Positions 6,898-14,276 of a DNA stretch of 52,676 bases are shown in pieces. This DNA comes from Thermoanaerobaculia bacterium. GTDB taxonomy: Bacteria; Acidobacteriota; Thermoanaerobaculia; Multivoradales; JAIOJS01. Location: positions 1 to 52,676 of the forward strand of contig JAUIDB010000007.1 in NCBI GenBank assembly GCA_030429235.1, written 5' to 3'. Under the pieces are notes generated by a model that worked only from the letters and a program-made list of their open reading frames with translations, ran no database searches and was not told the origin of the DNA. Numbering within the stretch: the stretch's first letter is position 1; each line of letters opens with the position of its first letter. A program made the position numbers and the translations under genes.

Positions 6898-8034
6898 TCA
6901 GCCGGCCAGGACGTCGGTGTACACCTGGCGGTAGCGCGACACCACATGATCGTAGGCGAAGCGCTCGATGGCGTCGCGCCGCGCTGCCTCGGCCATGGCT
7001 CCTCGACCCTCGTCGTCCGCCAGCAGCGCGGAAGCCGCCTGGGCCATGCCTTCGACGTCGCCCTTGGGGAGCAGGTAGCCCGTCTCGCCGTGGCGTACCA
7101 CCTCGGGAAGTCCTCCGACGTCGGTCGCGATGACGGGGACCTTGCAGGAGAGGGCCTCCAGCGCGGCGAGACCGAACGATTCGGTCTCGGACGGTAGGAG
7201 GAAGAGGTCCGCCCCGACCAGGATCTCCTCGACCAGTGGTAGGTTGCCGATGAAGCTGATGCGATGGCAGATTCCGAGTTCGCGACAACGTTGCTCGACC
7301 CGTGTCCGTTCGGGTCCGTCGCCGACCAGAAGAAGGCGGGCCTCGTGCTGGTCCAGCAGGCGTCGGAAGACCTCGACCACGTCGTGGACCCGTTTGACGG
7401 GTCGGAAGTTCGAGATATGGACGATGATCTTCTCGCCGGGGCTGGCCCAACGGCGGGCTCCTTCGCTTTCGGCGAAGCGCAGGTAGCGCTGAGGGTCGAT
7501 GAAGTTCGGGACCACCGTGATCGGAGTCTCGAGGTCGAACGTATCGTGGGTAGACCGTTTCAGTGATTCCGAGACCGTGGTCACTGCGTCGCTCTGGGCG
7601 ATCCCCCAGCGGGTGGTTTCGAGGTAACTGGGATCGTTGCCCACCAGGGTGATGTCGGTGCCGTGTAGGGTGGTGACCAGGGGCAGGGGCCGCGGGGCCA
7701 CGATCGAGCGAGCCAGTACGCCCGAGACGGCGTTGGGCACGGCGTAGTGCACGTGGAGGAGATCGAGGTCGTGGTGGCGGGCGACCTCGACCATCTTGGT
7801 GGCCAGGGCCAGCGAGTAGGGGGGGTACTCGAAGAGTGGGTAGTGCGGCACCACCACCTCGTGGTAGTGGAGCCGAGTCTGCTGGGGGTCCGCGTGGGCC
7901 TGGACCAGGCGGGAGGGCAGGGCGTAGCTGATGACGTGGACCTCGTCGCCCGAGGCCGCGAGAGCCAGGGCGAGTTCACTGGCCACCACCCCCGAGCCAC
8001 CGTAGGTGGGATAGCAGCTGATCCCGATCTTCAA
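6898..8034 (-). CDS. bshA: N-acetyl-alpha-D-glucosaminyl L-malate synthase BshA
   Basis: 378 residues, the typical length. It is a GT4-family retaining glycosyltransferase joining GlcNAc from UDP-GlcNAc to L-malate, the first step of bacillithiol synthesis. Family marks are the N-terminal IGISCYPTYGGSGVVASELA, LLHVHYAVPNA, TLHGTDITLVGNDPSY, the GT4 motif PSETESFGLAALEAL and VIATDVGGLPEV. Translation starts at TTG 8034, overlapping the bshB1 stop (TTGA), with GGAGG six bases upstream. It is coupled to bshB1 in the order of the pathway enzymes. Confidence 0.95.
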   Translation of the reverse strand: MKIGISCYPTYGGSGVVASELALALAASGDEVHVISYALPSRLVQAHADPQQTRLHYHEVVVPHYPLFEYPPYSLALATKMVEVARHHDLDLLHVHYAVPNAVSGVLARSIVAPRPLPLVTTLHGTDITLVGNDPSYLETTRWGIAQSDAVTTVSESLKRSTHDTFDLETPITVVPNFIDPQRYLRFAESEGARRWASPGEKIIVHISNFRPVKRVHDVVEVFRRLLDQHEARLLLVGDGPERTRVEQRCRELGICHRISFIGNLPLVEEILVGADLFLLPSETESFGLAALEALSCKVPVIATDVGGLPEVVRHGETGYLLPKGDVEGMAQAASALLADDEGRGAMAEAARRDAIERFAYDHVVSRYRQVYTDVLAG

Positions 8035-8783
8035 CGCACACCTCCCGGACGCAGGTCGAGCGGATTCGCGACCGCCAGTGGCAGCGGGCTCCAGAAAGGC
8101 TCGCCGTAGGCCGCGCCGATCATCTGTCCGAAGTGCTGGGCTCGGCCCCGGACTGCGAGACGAAACTCGGGAGTTGCCACCTTGGTGCTCGGTCCGCGGG
8201 CAGACGGACCCGTGGACCGATGGAGCTGACTGGCGTAGGCGTCGAGCGCCCGTTCCTTGATCTCCCAGGTCGAGGTGACATCGACGACGAAACTCGGGGC
8301 AAACGGGTGGTGCTGCATGTAGGAGAATACGGCCGCCGGACGAAACGGTTCACCGCTCTCTGCGATCTCGCGCTTGGTGAGTCCGGAATAGAAGCACGCC
8401 TCGCGCACCAGGGTATGGGCTCTGACGTGGTCGGGGTGACGGTCGGAGGGGGTCGGTCCGAGGACGACGTCGGGTCGGTAGCGTCGCAGCAGCGCGATCA
8501 ATGCGTCCTGCTCGGGTCGGCCGTGGCGCAGATCGCCGTCACCGCAGTCCAGAATGTCCAGCGTCGAGGCTCCCAGGGTGTGGGCGGCGCGCTCGGCCTC
8601 CTGTCGGCGCTCGGTCACGCTGCCTCGCGTGCCCATCTCTCCGGCTGTGAGATGGACGATTCCGAAGCGGTGGCCCAGCGCCTGCAGCTTGGCCAGGGTC
8701 CCGCCGCAGGCGAGTTCCACGTCGTCGGGATGAGCCCCGACCGCCAGCACGTCGAGCGTGGTGGAGTCGCGGTCAGTTCCCAT
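8031..8783 (-). CDS. bshB1: Bacillithiol biosynthesis deacetylase BshB1
   Basis: 250 residues. This LmbE/PIG-L-type zinc hydrolase removes acetyl from GlcNAc-malate to give GlcN-malate, the second step of bacillithiol synthesis. The metal site is visible in VGAHPDDVELACGGTLAKL (His and Asp ligands) and the third histidine region in PSDRHPDHVRAH; LTAGEMGTRGS is also a family mark. The ATG at 8783 is preceded by GGAGGAG, and its first 11 bases overlap the end of bshC. The C-terminus overlaps the bshA start. The B1 subtype is assigned from the sequence and the direct linkage to bshA. Confidence 0.94.
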   Translation of the reverse strand: MGTDRDSTTLDVLAVGAHPDDVELACGGTLAKLQALGHRFGIVHLTAGEMGTRGSVTERRQEAERAAHTLGASTLDILDCGDGDLRHGRPEQDALIALLRRYRPDVVLGPTPSDRHPDHVRAHTLVREACFYSGLTKREIAESGEPFRPAAVFSYMQHHPFAPSFVVDVTSTWEIKERALDAYASQLHRSTGPSARGPSTKVATPEFRLAVRGRAQHFGQMIGAAYGEPFWSPLPLAVANPLDLRPGGVR

Positions 8784-10422
8784 GATTCTCCTCCTCGAGG
8801 GCCAACAGCTGGATGGCGGCGGGTCGGCGGTTCAGTCGCTCGAGTAGCTGAGGCACGAGGCCCGGCCCGAACCGGCCCTGGAAGTAGGCGGTACTGAGCC
8901 GTCTCTCGTTCAGCGTTCCGTGGGGGGCCGACCAGGAGCGCAGCGCGTCCAGTCGACCCCGCCGAACCGAGTCGCGTTGGGCGGCCGCCCTCACGATGCG
9001 GTCGCCAAACCGATCGAGGGCACCGAGGATCTGATCCCGGGTCTTCTCCCAGGGGCGGGCCAGCGTGGCGTCGAGGGCCAGCGCCTCCCCTTGGAGGGCC
9101 TCGAGCGCGTGGGCGATCGAGCCGCGAGCCGACTCGATGGTGGGAGCGTCCGCCGCCGCGGCCAGCGCTTGGTCGACGGCGGCGTCGTCGGCCAGAAGCA
9201 GTGCAACCGGGACCGAAAGCTGCTCGAAGTGTTCAGCCTGCCGAGCGTCGAGGAGCAGGGCCTGAGGTCGGAGGACGAGGTGCGGCGGCTCCACCCCGAG
9301 GTGCTCGTAGAGCGGTACGGTCTGGGCGAAGTAGGAGAGCTCGCCGGGACCCAGGACCTGGAGTCCGGTCCCGAACAGGGCATCTTGGAGAACCGGACGA
9401 GCGAGCACGTTCGGAGTGACCGCGGCGGGATCGGCGTCGAGTTGCTCGAGGAGATCCCTCACCGGGCGGATCTGGTCGTCGCCGCGCAGCGAGTAGTGGT
9501 CGTCCCCCTGCCACAGCACGCGACGTCGGACGCCGTCCTCGACCACGAGGAGCGGGGCGGCGCCAGGCGCCAGGTGGACCTGGGGTTCGAAGCCGGCGGA
9601 CTCGATCTTCTCGGTGTGGGCGAGCAGGGACCGATCGATCGGGGCGCGGTCTTCGATCAGGCGCCGCAGCCACGGCTGCTGGGCTCGCTTCACCGCCGCG
9701 AGGGCCGAATCGACCAAGAGGGGGGCTCGCTCTCCGAGGAGACGGCAGGAGTACGTCATGAAGGCACGACCGAAGTCGACGTCGGCGCGATAGCAGTGCT
9801 GCAGGTCCTCGACCATCGCCGGGAACGATCCCCATCCGAAGTCTTCACGCAGACGATCGATCAGTCCGTCGATGGCGGGACCGAGGGGGCGCTGGCCCAC
9901 CGGCCGTCCATCCTGGCCGTCGTCCGGCAGCTGGAGGCCGACCGGCTCGCGAAGCCAGAAGTGGCTGGTGGCCACCTCGGCAAAGTCGTGGTCTTCGGTA
10001 GCGACCCAGAACAGGGGTATGGCCGGAGTGCCGTCGGCCTCGAGCGCCTCGGCCCAGAGCACGGCACCGAGCATCTTGAGCAGACTGTAGAGGGGGCCGC
10101 CGAACAGGCCAGGTTGTTGGCCGCTGATGACGACCCGCACCTCGGGGTCCGCCAGTCGAGCCGCGAGGGCCTCGGCGCGCGGGTGGCCGTACCCTCGATT
10201 GGCTTCGGCCAACGCGGCCGCCAGGGCCGAGCGGTCGAGCGGTCCCTCGCTCGCACCGGGGAGGCCCAGACGAGGGGGCGTGGGGTCGGTCAGCAGACGC
10301 AACCCTCCGAGAAGATCGAGGTGGTCACCCCGGTGCCAGGCAGCCAGCTGCGGGGCCAGGGGGGACGGCAGGTCAGGAAGCCTTGGAGCCGACGAGGATG
10401 AGGCGTGGGCTGTTCGGTCCAT
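8773..10422 (-). CDS. bshC: Bacillithiol biosynthesis cysteine-adding enzyme BshC
   Basis: 549 residues from ATG 10422, which has GGAGA seven bases upstream. BshC catalyses the last step, adding cysteine to GlcN-malate to form bacillithiol. The Rossmann-like core shows VVISGQQPGLFGGPLYSLLK and the family motif FWVATEDHDFAEV; SYFAQTVPLYEHLGV and the C-terminal coiled segment with NERRLSTAYFQGRFG also fit. Other in-frame starts (10455, 10446) add a few residues but lie deeper in the upstream methyltransferase gene. With the chosen start the two genes still overlap by 50 bases, implying coupled translation. Confidence 0.93.
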   Translation of the reverse strand: MDRTAHASSSSAPRLPDLPSPLAPQLAAWHRGDHLDLLGGLRLLTDPTPPRLGLPGASEGPLDRSALAAALAEANRGYGHPRAEALAARLADPEVRVVISGQQPGLFGGPLYSLLKMLGAVLWAEALEADGTPAIPLFWVATEDHDFAEVATSHFWLREPVGLQLPDDGQDGRPVGQRPLGPAIDGLIDRLREDFGWGSFPAMVEDLQHCYRADVDFGRAFMTYSCRLLGERAPLLVDSALAAVKRAQQPWLRRLIEDRAPIDRSLLAHTEKIESAGFEPQVHLAPGAAPLLVVEDGVRRRVLWQGDDHYSLRGDDQIRPVRDLLEQLDADPAAVTPNVLARPVLQDALFGTGLQVLGPGELSYFAQTVPLYEHLGVEPPHLVLRPQALLLDARQAEHFEQLSVPVALLLADDAAVDQALAAAADAPTIESARGSIAHALEALQGEALALDATLARPWEKTRDQILGALDRFGDRIVRAAAQRDSVRRGRLDALRSWSAPHGTLNERRLSTAYFQGRFGPGLVPQLLERLNRRPAAIQLLALEEENHGN

Positions 10423-11092
10423 AGGGTTCTCCGTCGAAGTTGCCATAGACCTCACGCACCTCCAAACCGGCCCAACGTAGGCCGATCGTCACTTCATCGT
10501 AGGTGTAGGCGCGCACGCTCTCCAGGAAGGTGCGGTCCTCCTGTCCGGGGGAGATCAGTCGAATGTGCTTGGTGATCCGTCGGGTGTCCTCGTTCCAGGC
10601 GCGACGAATCTCGACCCGCCGTGCACCCTGCTGTTGGGTTTCCTCGGCGCGCAGGCCGGCCAGGGTGGCGTCGCGGTTCATCAGGTCGATCAGGAATCGA
10701 CCGCCGGGTTGGAGTACTCGCACGATCTCTTCCAGGACCTGGAAGTTCTCGCGCTCGCGTTCGAAGTAGCCGAACGAGGTGAAGAAGTTCAGTACCCAGT
10801 CGAAGGAGCCGCCGGCAAAGGGAAGGCGGCGCATGTCGGCGGCGACCCGGGGTAGATCCGGGTCCTGAGCCAGCAGGGTCAACGACAGGTCGGTGCCGAG
10901 GGTACGGATGCCGGCGGCCCGCAGCGCCGCGGTGTGGCGCCCCGCGCCGCAGGCGAGATCGAGCACGGCCCGGGGAGGCTCGTCCAGTAGCTGGCGCACG
11001 AACTCCACGTGGCGGACGGCTTCGCCGGTATCGCGGTGGGCGTAGAGGTCCAGATAGTCGGTTCGGAACCACTCCTTGTACCACGCCGCCAT
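10373..11092 (-). CDS. Class I SAM-dependent methyltransferase, first gene of the bacillithiol operon
   Basis: 239 residues. The fold is a stand-alone class I methyltransferase: motif I is VLDLACGAGRHTAALRAAG, the acidic residue of motif II is in TLGTDLS, and VLQPGGRFLIDLMNRD follows; the substrate-binding C-terminal half is beta-rich. It overlaps bshC by 50 bases, so the products are probably made together. In green sulfur bacteria bacillithiol is N-methylated by a SAM methyltransferase (NmbA). By position this protein is a candidate for the same step, but that is inference; tailoring of another small molecule is possible. No ribosome binding site precedes the ATG; a TATCAT hexamer lies nine bases upstream, so the mRNA leader may be very short. 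Confidence 0.85.
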   Translation of the reverse strand: MAAWYKEWFRTDYLDLYAHRDTGEAVRHVEFVRQLLDEPPRAVLDLACGAGRHTAALRAAGIRTLGTDLSLTLLAQDPDLPRVAADMRRLPFAGGSFDWVLNFFTSFGYFERERENFQVLEEIVRVLQPGGRFLIDLMNRDATLAGLRAEETQQQGARRVEIRRAWNEDTRRITKHIRLISPGQEDRTFLESVRAYTYDEVTIGLRWAGLEVREVYGNFDGEPYGPNSPRLILVGSKAS

Positions 11093-11213
11093 AGGCTGCG
11101 AATGATAGCGGACGCAAACCCGCGAATGACGGATCCGACGTCCGCTGGTCGGCGACGTCGAGAGCCGGGCGGCATCTCTTTACCCAGGGCCTCGAAGGCG
11201 TCAGGATCGAGGC

Positions 11214-11780
11214 ATGGATTCGGTACCCTTCAAGATGGCGTTCATCGGCACCCACGGGGTGGGGAAGACGACCCTCTGCTACGGCCTGGCGGCGCGACTC
11301 AAGCGGCGCGACGTCGCCCTCCAGGTCGTGCACGAGGTGGCCCGTCGCTGCCCCTTGCCGGTCAACCAGGAGACGTCGCTCGGCTCCCAGACCTGGATTC
11401 TCAGCACCCAGATCGCAGAGGAGGCGGTGGCGACGGCGCGCTACCCTGTCGTTCTGTGCGACCGCAGCGTGCTCGACAACTACGTCTACCTGCTGACGGC
11501 GGTGGGGCCCCAGGTCGAGTTCGAAACCCTGGTCGATCGCTGGACCGCCACCTACGACTTGCTGGTCCACGTGCCGGCCGTCGCCGAGCCTTCGGCTGAC
11601 GGTTTCCGGGCCCACGACCCGGTCTTCCAACGCCTGATCGAGGAGCGCCTCGACCGTGAGCTCGCGGAGCGGGGCTTCGAGGCTCTTCGGCTCGATCCTC
11701 GAGAGCGCGGGCTTTGGGTCGAGAAGGTGGAGACCGAGGTCTGGAACCGGCTGCAGCCGGCACAGATGTCGTTGCTCTAG
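11214..11780 (+). CDS. P-loop NTPase / kinase-like protein (AAA_28, NadR-like)
   Basis: 188 residues. The Walker A motif is FIGTHGVGKTTL (residues 10-21). A DRSVLDNYVY segment resembles the Walker B / lid region of thymidylate- and NadR-type kinases, and a short Arg-containing region follows. The domain resembles AAA_28 proteins, described as small-molecule kinases or ATP-binding proteins of unknown substrate. The start may be ATG 11214 or an internal ATG at 11235, just before the P-loop. It stands alone on the plus strand between the divergent bsh operon and the convergent PilZ gene. Specific substrate: unknown. Confidence 0.8.
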   Translation: MDSVPFKMAFIGTHGVGKTTLCYGLAARLKRRDVALQVVHEVARRCPLPVNQETSLGSQTWILSTQIAEEAVATARYPVVLCDRSVLDNYVYLLTAVGPQVEFETLVDRWTATYDLLVHVPAVAEPSADGFRAHDPVFQRLIEERLDRELAERGFEALRLDPRERGLWVEKVETEVWNRLQPAQMSLL

Positions 11781-11824
11781 TCGGACCCCGTACGAGGCGC
11801 CACGGTGGCACCCGCGATCGGGCT

Positions 11825-12514
11825 TCAGTTCGGCTCGGTCGACTCGATCAGGCGCCGCAAGTACCCGGACAGGATCTCGCCGTGCTGCGGCGAGGTGTCG
11901 AGGAACTCGAGGCCGACCACGAAGGCCCGATCGTCTTCGGCCGCTTCGACCGAAGCGACACGAGCCAGCGACCGGAAGGGGACGCCGTCGAGGTTGAGTT
12001 CGAGTTCATGCTCCTCACCGGCGGCCAACGGTTGCCGCATGCGGACCCCTAGGCCACCGGAACTCAGGGTCTCGACCGTGAATTCGTAGTCCGACTCGAG
12101 ATCGGCCTGGGCGTCGTGCGCGAGCTCCAGCCGTCCGAACAGTTGGTGATCGACCGCCAGGTCGATGTTGCGCTCGATGAAACGGAGCAGGCTCTGGGCG
12201 CGATCGGTCAGGATGTCCGAGAACATCAGGCCCGAGCGGTAGGTGGAGCGAAGGTTGGGAGCACTCAGGGAGTCTTCCGCCAGTCGGGACCAGCAGACGG
12301 TCCCCTGAAACTCGAGGTTCTCGTCGTTGGAACCGATGCGCACCGCAAACTTCTTGCCGGTGGGCAGGGGCACGCTGGTCGTGACGGCGCAGCCGGCCAG
12401 ACTGAGGTTGACGATCTCGGCTCGCGAGTTGAACGCCAGGCTCCCGGGTACGCTCTTGACGGGGAAGCGTCGATAGCGCCGGCGTGGGTGGTAGCGGTGG
12501 CTATCACTCGTCAT
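11825..12514 (-). CDS. PilZ-domain protein (possibly tandem PilZ)
   Basis: 229 residues from ATG 12514. The N-terminal domain begins with the Arg-rich switch HPRRRYRRF and continues with NLSLAGCAV, which together match the c-di-GMP-binding pattern RxxxR ... [D/N]xSxxG. The second half has a similar beta-barrel pattern (ETLSSGGLGVRMRQPL ... VVGLEFLD) but no Arg switch, so it is probably a degenerate second PilZ domain. The start overlaps the FHA gene stop by 11 bases, and both follow a Ser/Thr kinase, linking possible c-di-GMP sensing to phosphorylation signalling. Binding is predicted only from the motif. Confidence 0.86.
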   Translation of the reverse strand: MTSDSHRYHPRRRYRRFPVKSVPGSLAFNSRAEIVNLSLAGCAVTTSVPLPTGKKFAVRIGSNDENLEFQGTVCWSRLAEDSLSAPNLRSTYRSGLMFSDILTDRAQSLLRFIERNIDLAVDHQLFGRLELAHDAQADLESDYEFTVETLSSGGLGVRMRQPLAAGEEHELELNLDGVPFRSLARVASVEAAEDDRAFVVGLEFLDTSPQHGEILSGYLRRLIESTEPN

Positions 12515-12998
12515 CGTCGGGCTCCTGGACAAAAACGAGGCGGGTCGTGCCGGCCCGAACCACGTCGCCGACCGCGAGTTCGCACGAGCGGATCCGACGA
12601 TCGTTGAGATAGGTGCCGCTGGGACTGTCGAGGTCGCACAGGAAGTAGGCGCCGGCGGTGCGGTCGACCGCAAAGTGGGGACTCGACAGGGCGGGGTCTG
12701 GGAGGTTGACGTCGGCACCGTGGCGGCCGAAGGTGGTACGTTCACCGAAAAGGGGAATCTGCTGCGTCGGGTCCTCGACCGGAGCCAGGGCCCCGAGGTC
12801 GGTGGGCGCGGTCAGGTCGGCATCCCCCTCTTCACCGAGGAGCCGAGGCTGGAAGAGCGTCGTCGACTCTCCTGGCGGGTTGGGGTGGGCGACCCGGGTG
12901 TCGTAGCCGGCACTGGCCGAGATGGCAGCCCCACACTGGGGGCAGCTCGTTTCGTTGGTGGCAGCACCGCATACGCCGCAGGTCGAGGGGAACGCCAT
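12504..12998 (-). CDS. Zinc-ribbon and FHA-domain protein
   Basis: 164 residues. It starts with a short zinc ribbon (CGVCG ... CPQCG, residues 7-24), then a flexible Pro/Thr linker, then an FHA domain at about 80-160: TTFGRHGADVNLPD, LSSPHFAVDR, and SPSGTYLNDRRI, including the conserved Gly-Arg, Ser-x-x-His and Asn. FHA domains bind phosphothreonine peptides. The kinase gene sits 54 bases upstream on the same strand, so the linker or another operon product is a likely phosphorylated partner. It is co-translated with the PilZ gene downstream. Confidence 0.92.
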   Translation of the reverse strand: MAFPSTCGVCGAATNETSCPQCGAAISASAGYDTRVAHPNPPGESTTLFQPRLLGEEGDADLTAPTDLGALAPVEDPTQQIPLFGERTTFGRHGADVNLPDPALSSPHFAVDRTAGAYFLCDLDSPSGTYLNDRRIRSCELAVGDVVRAGTTRLVFVQEPDDDE

Positions 12999-13052
12999 AC
13001 CAGGATTGTAGCGGAGATCCCGTCCTCGAACGTCCGTGCGCCGGGCCCAAAG

Positions 13053-14192
13053 CTAGAGCAGGAAGATCACCAGCAGGAGGCAGAGAACCCCGAGCACGGC
13101 CAGCCACTGAATCCGTCGCCGGTCGCGGTGGCGGCGAGGACGGTGGCGGGCGCGGGTCTCCGGCGACAGGGTCTCGGCTCCGTGGCCGGTCATGTACTTC
13201 CGGGCGTAGACGCGGTGGGGCCGTCGTTTCGTCTCGGCAGCCCCCTCCTCTTTCGCTGGCTCGTCTTCGGGCCCGGCCGTTTCTTCCGGCTCCGAGTCAG
13301 TGGGCGCTGGGTCCTGCGACGAGGTCTCGGCCGCCACCACAGGCGCCGCTTCTTGCCCCACCAGGCGGAGCGCGCGCGCCATCTCGGTGGCACTCTGGAA
13401 CCGTTCCTCGGGGGCTTTGGCCAGGGCGCGATCGACCAATGCGACCAGATCGACCGATAGGTCGTCGCGGTCGAGGTCGGCCGGCCGGGGGTCGACATTG
13501 AGGATCTTGTAGGTGGTGGCGGCCAGGGTGTCGCCGACGAAGGGTGGTCTTCCGGTCAGCACCTCGTAGAGCACGATGCCGAGCGAGAAGAGGTCCGAAC
13601 GAGCGTCGGCCGGCTCGCCGCGGACCTGTTCCGGCGACATGTAGAACGGACTGCCGAGGATCATCCCGGTGCCGGTGAGACTCTGCGAGACCAGTTTGGC
13701 GATACCGAAGTCGGTCAGCTTGACCCCACCCTCGCGCGAGATCAGGATGTTGGCTGGTTTGACGTCGCGATGGATCACTTCGTTCTGGTGCGCGTAGGCC
13801 AGGGCGTCGCCGATCTTGGCCGCCATCGAGGTCGCGGCGTCGGCGGGGAGCGGCCCGTGGTGCCGGAGAAACTCCTGCAGCGATTCGCCGTCGACCCACT
13901 CCATAGCGATGTAGGGAGCTTCGGTCACCGGGTCGGTATCGGCGTCGAGCACCATGACGATGGCCGGATGGTTCAGTCGACCCGCGGCCCGGGCCTCCTG
14001 CAGGAACCGGTTCCGCAGACGCTCGCGCTCGGTGTCGTCGTCGACGTCCCGCTTCGGGTCCAGGACCTTCAGGGCGATCTGGCGGTCGGTGTTGGGATCC
14101 TCGGCCAGGTAGACCCGTCCCATCGAACCCCGCCCGAGCTGGCGGACGATGCGGTAGCGGTGGATCTGTTTCGGCAGGGGGGCCGGTTCCAT
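13053..14192 (-). CDS. Tail-anchored Hanks-type Ser/Thr protein kinase
   Basis: 379 residues from ATG 14192. The kinase domain covers about residues 13-285 and is intact: glycine loop LGRGSMGRVY, Lys42 in ALKVLD, catalytic HRDVKPANIL at 141-150, DFG at 161-163 and the MSPEQVRGE activation segment. A Glu/Pro/Thr-rich linker (about 285-335) and a basic stretch lead to one C-terminal membrane helix with no extracytoplasmic sensor domain, so it is tail-anchored with the kinase in the cytoplasm. It heads the kinase-FHA-PilZ operon. No ribosome binding site lies at normal distance. A TACGAT hexamer seven bases before the ATG would place the transcription start at or near the A of the ATG. Confidence 0.93.
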   Translation of the reverse strand: MEPAPLPKQIHRYRIVRQLGRGSMGRVYLAEDPNTDRQIALKVLDPKRDVDDDTERERLRNRFLQEARAAGRLNHPAIVMVLDADTDPVTEAPYIAMEWVDGESLQEFLRHHGPLPADAATSMAAKIGDALAYAHQNEVIHRDVKPANILISREGGVKLTDFGIAKLVSQSLTGTGMILGSPFYMSPEQVRGEPADARSDLFSLGIVLYEVLTGRPPFVGDTLAATTYKILNVDPRPADLDRDDLSVDLVALVDRALAKAPEERFQSATEMARALRLVGQEAAPVVAAETSSQDPAPTDSEPEETAGPEDEPAKEEGAAETKRRPHRVYARKYMTGHGAETLSPETRARHRPRRHRDRRRIQWLAVLGVLCLLLVIFLL

Positions 14193-14240
14193 GGCGCCTA
14201 TCGTACTCCGCTCCTCCTGCGGGGCGGCGGGTCGGGGGAG

Positions 14241-14246
14241 TATGAT
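14241..14246 (+). promoter_or_regulatory. Probable -10 element of the DUF885 gene
   Basis: TATGAT (one mismatch to TATAAT) lies 30 bases before the ATG at 14277 and is followed by GAGGAG at 14264-14269. No matching -35 hexamer is visible. Confidence 0.4.
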
Positions 14247-14276
14247 GCGGGGCTCGAGCCCAAGAGGAGCCCCATC

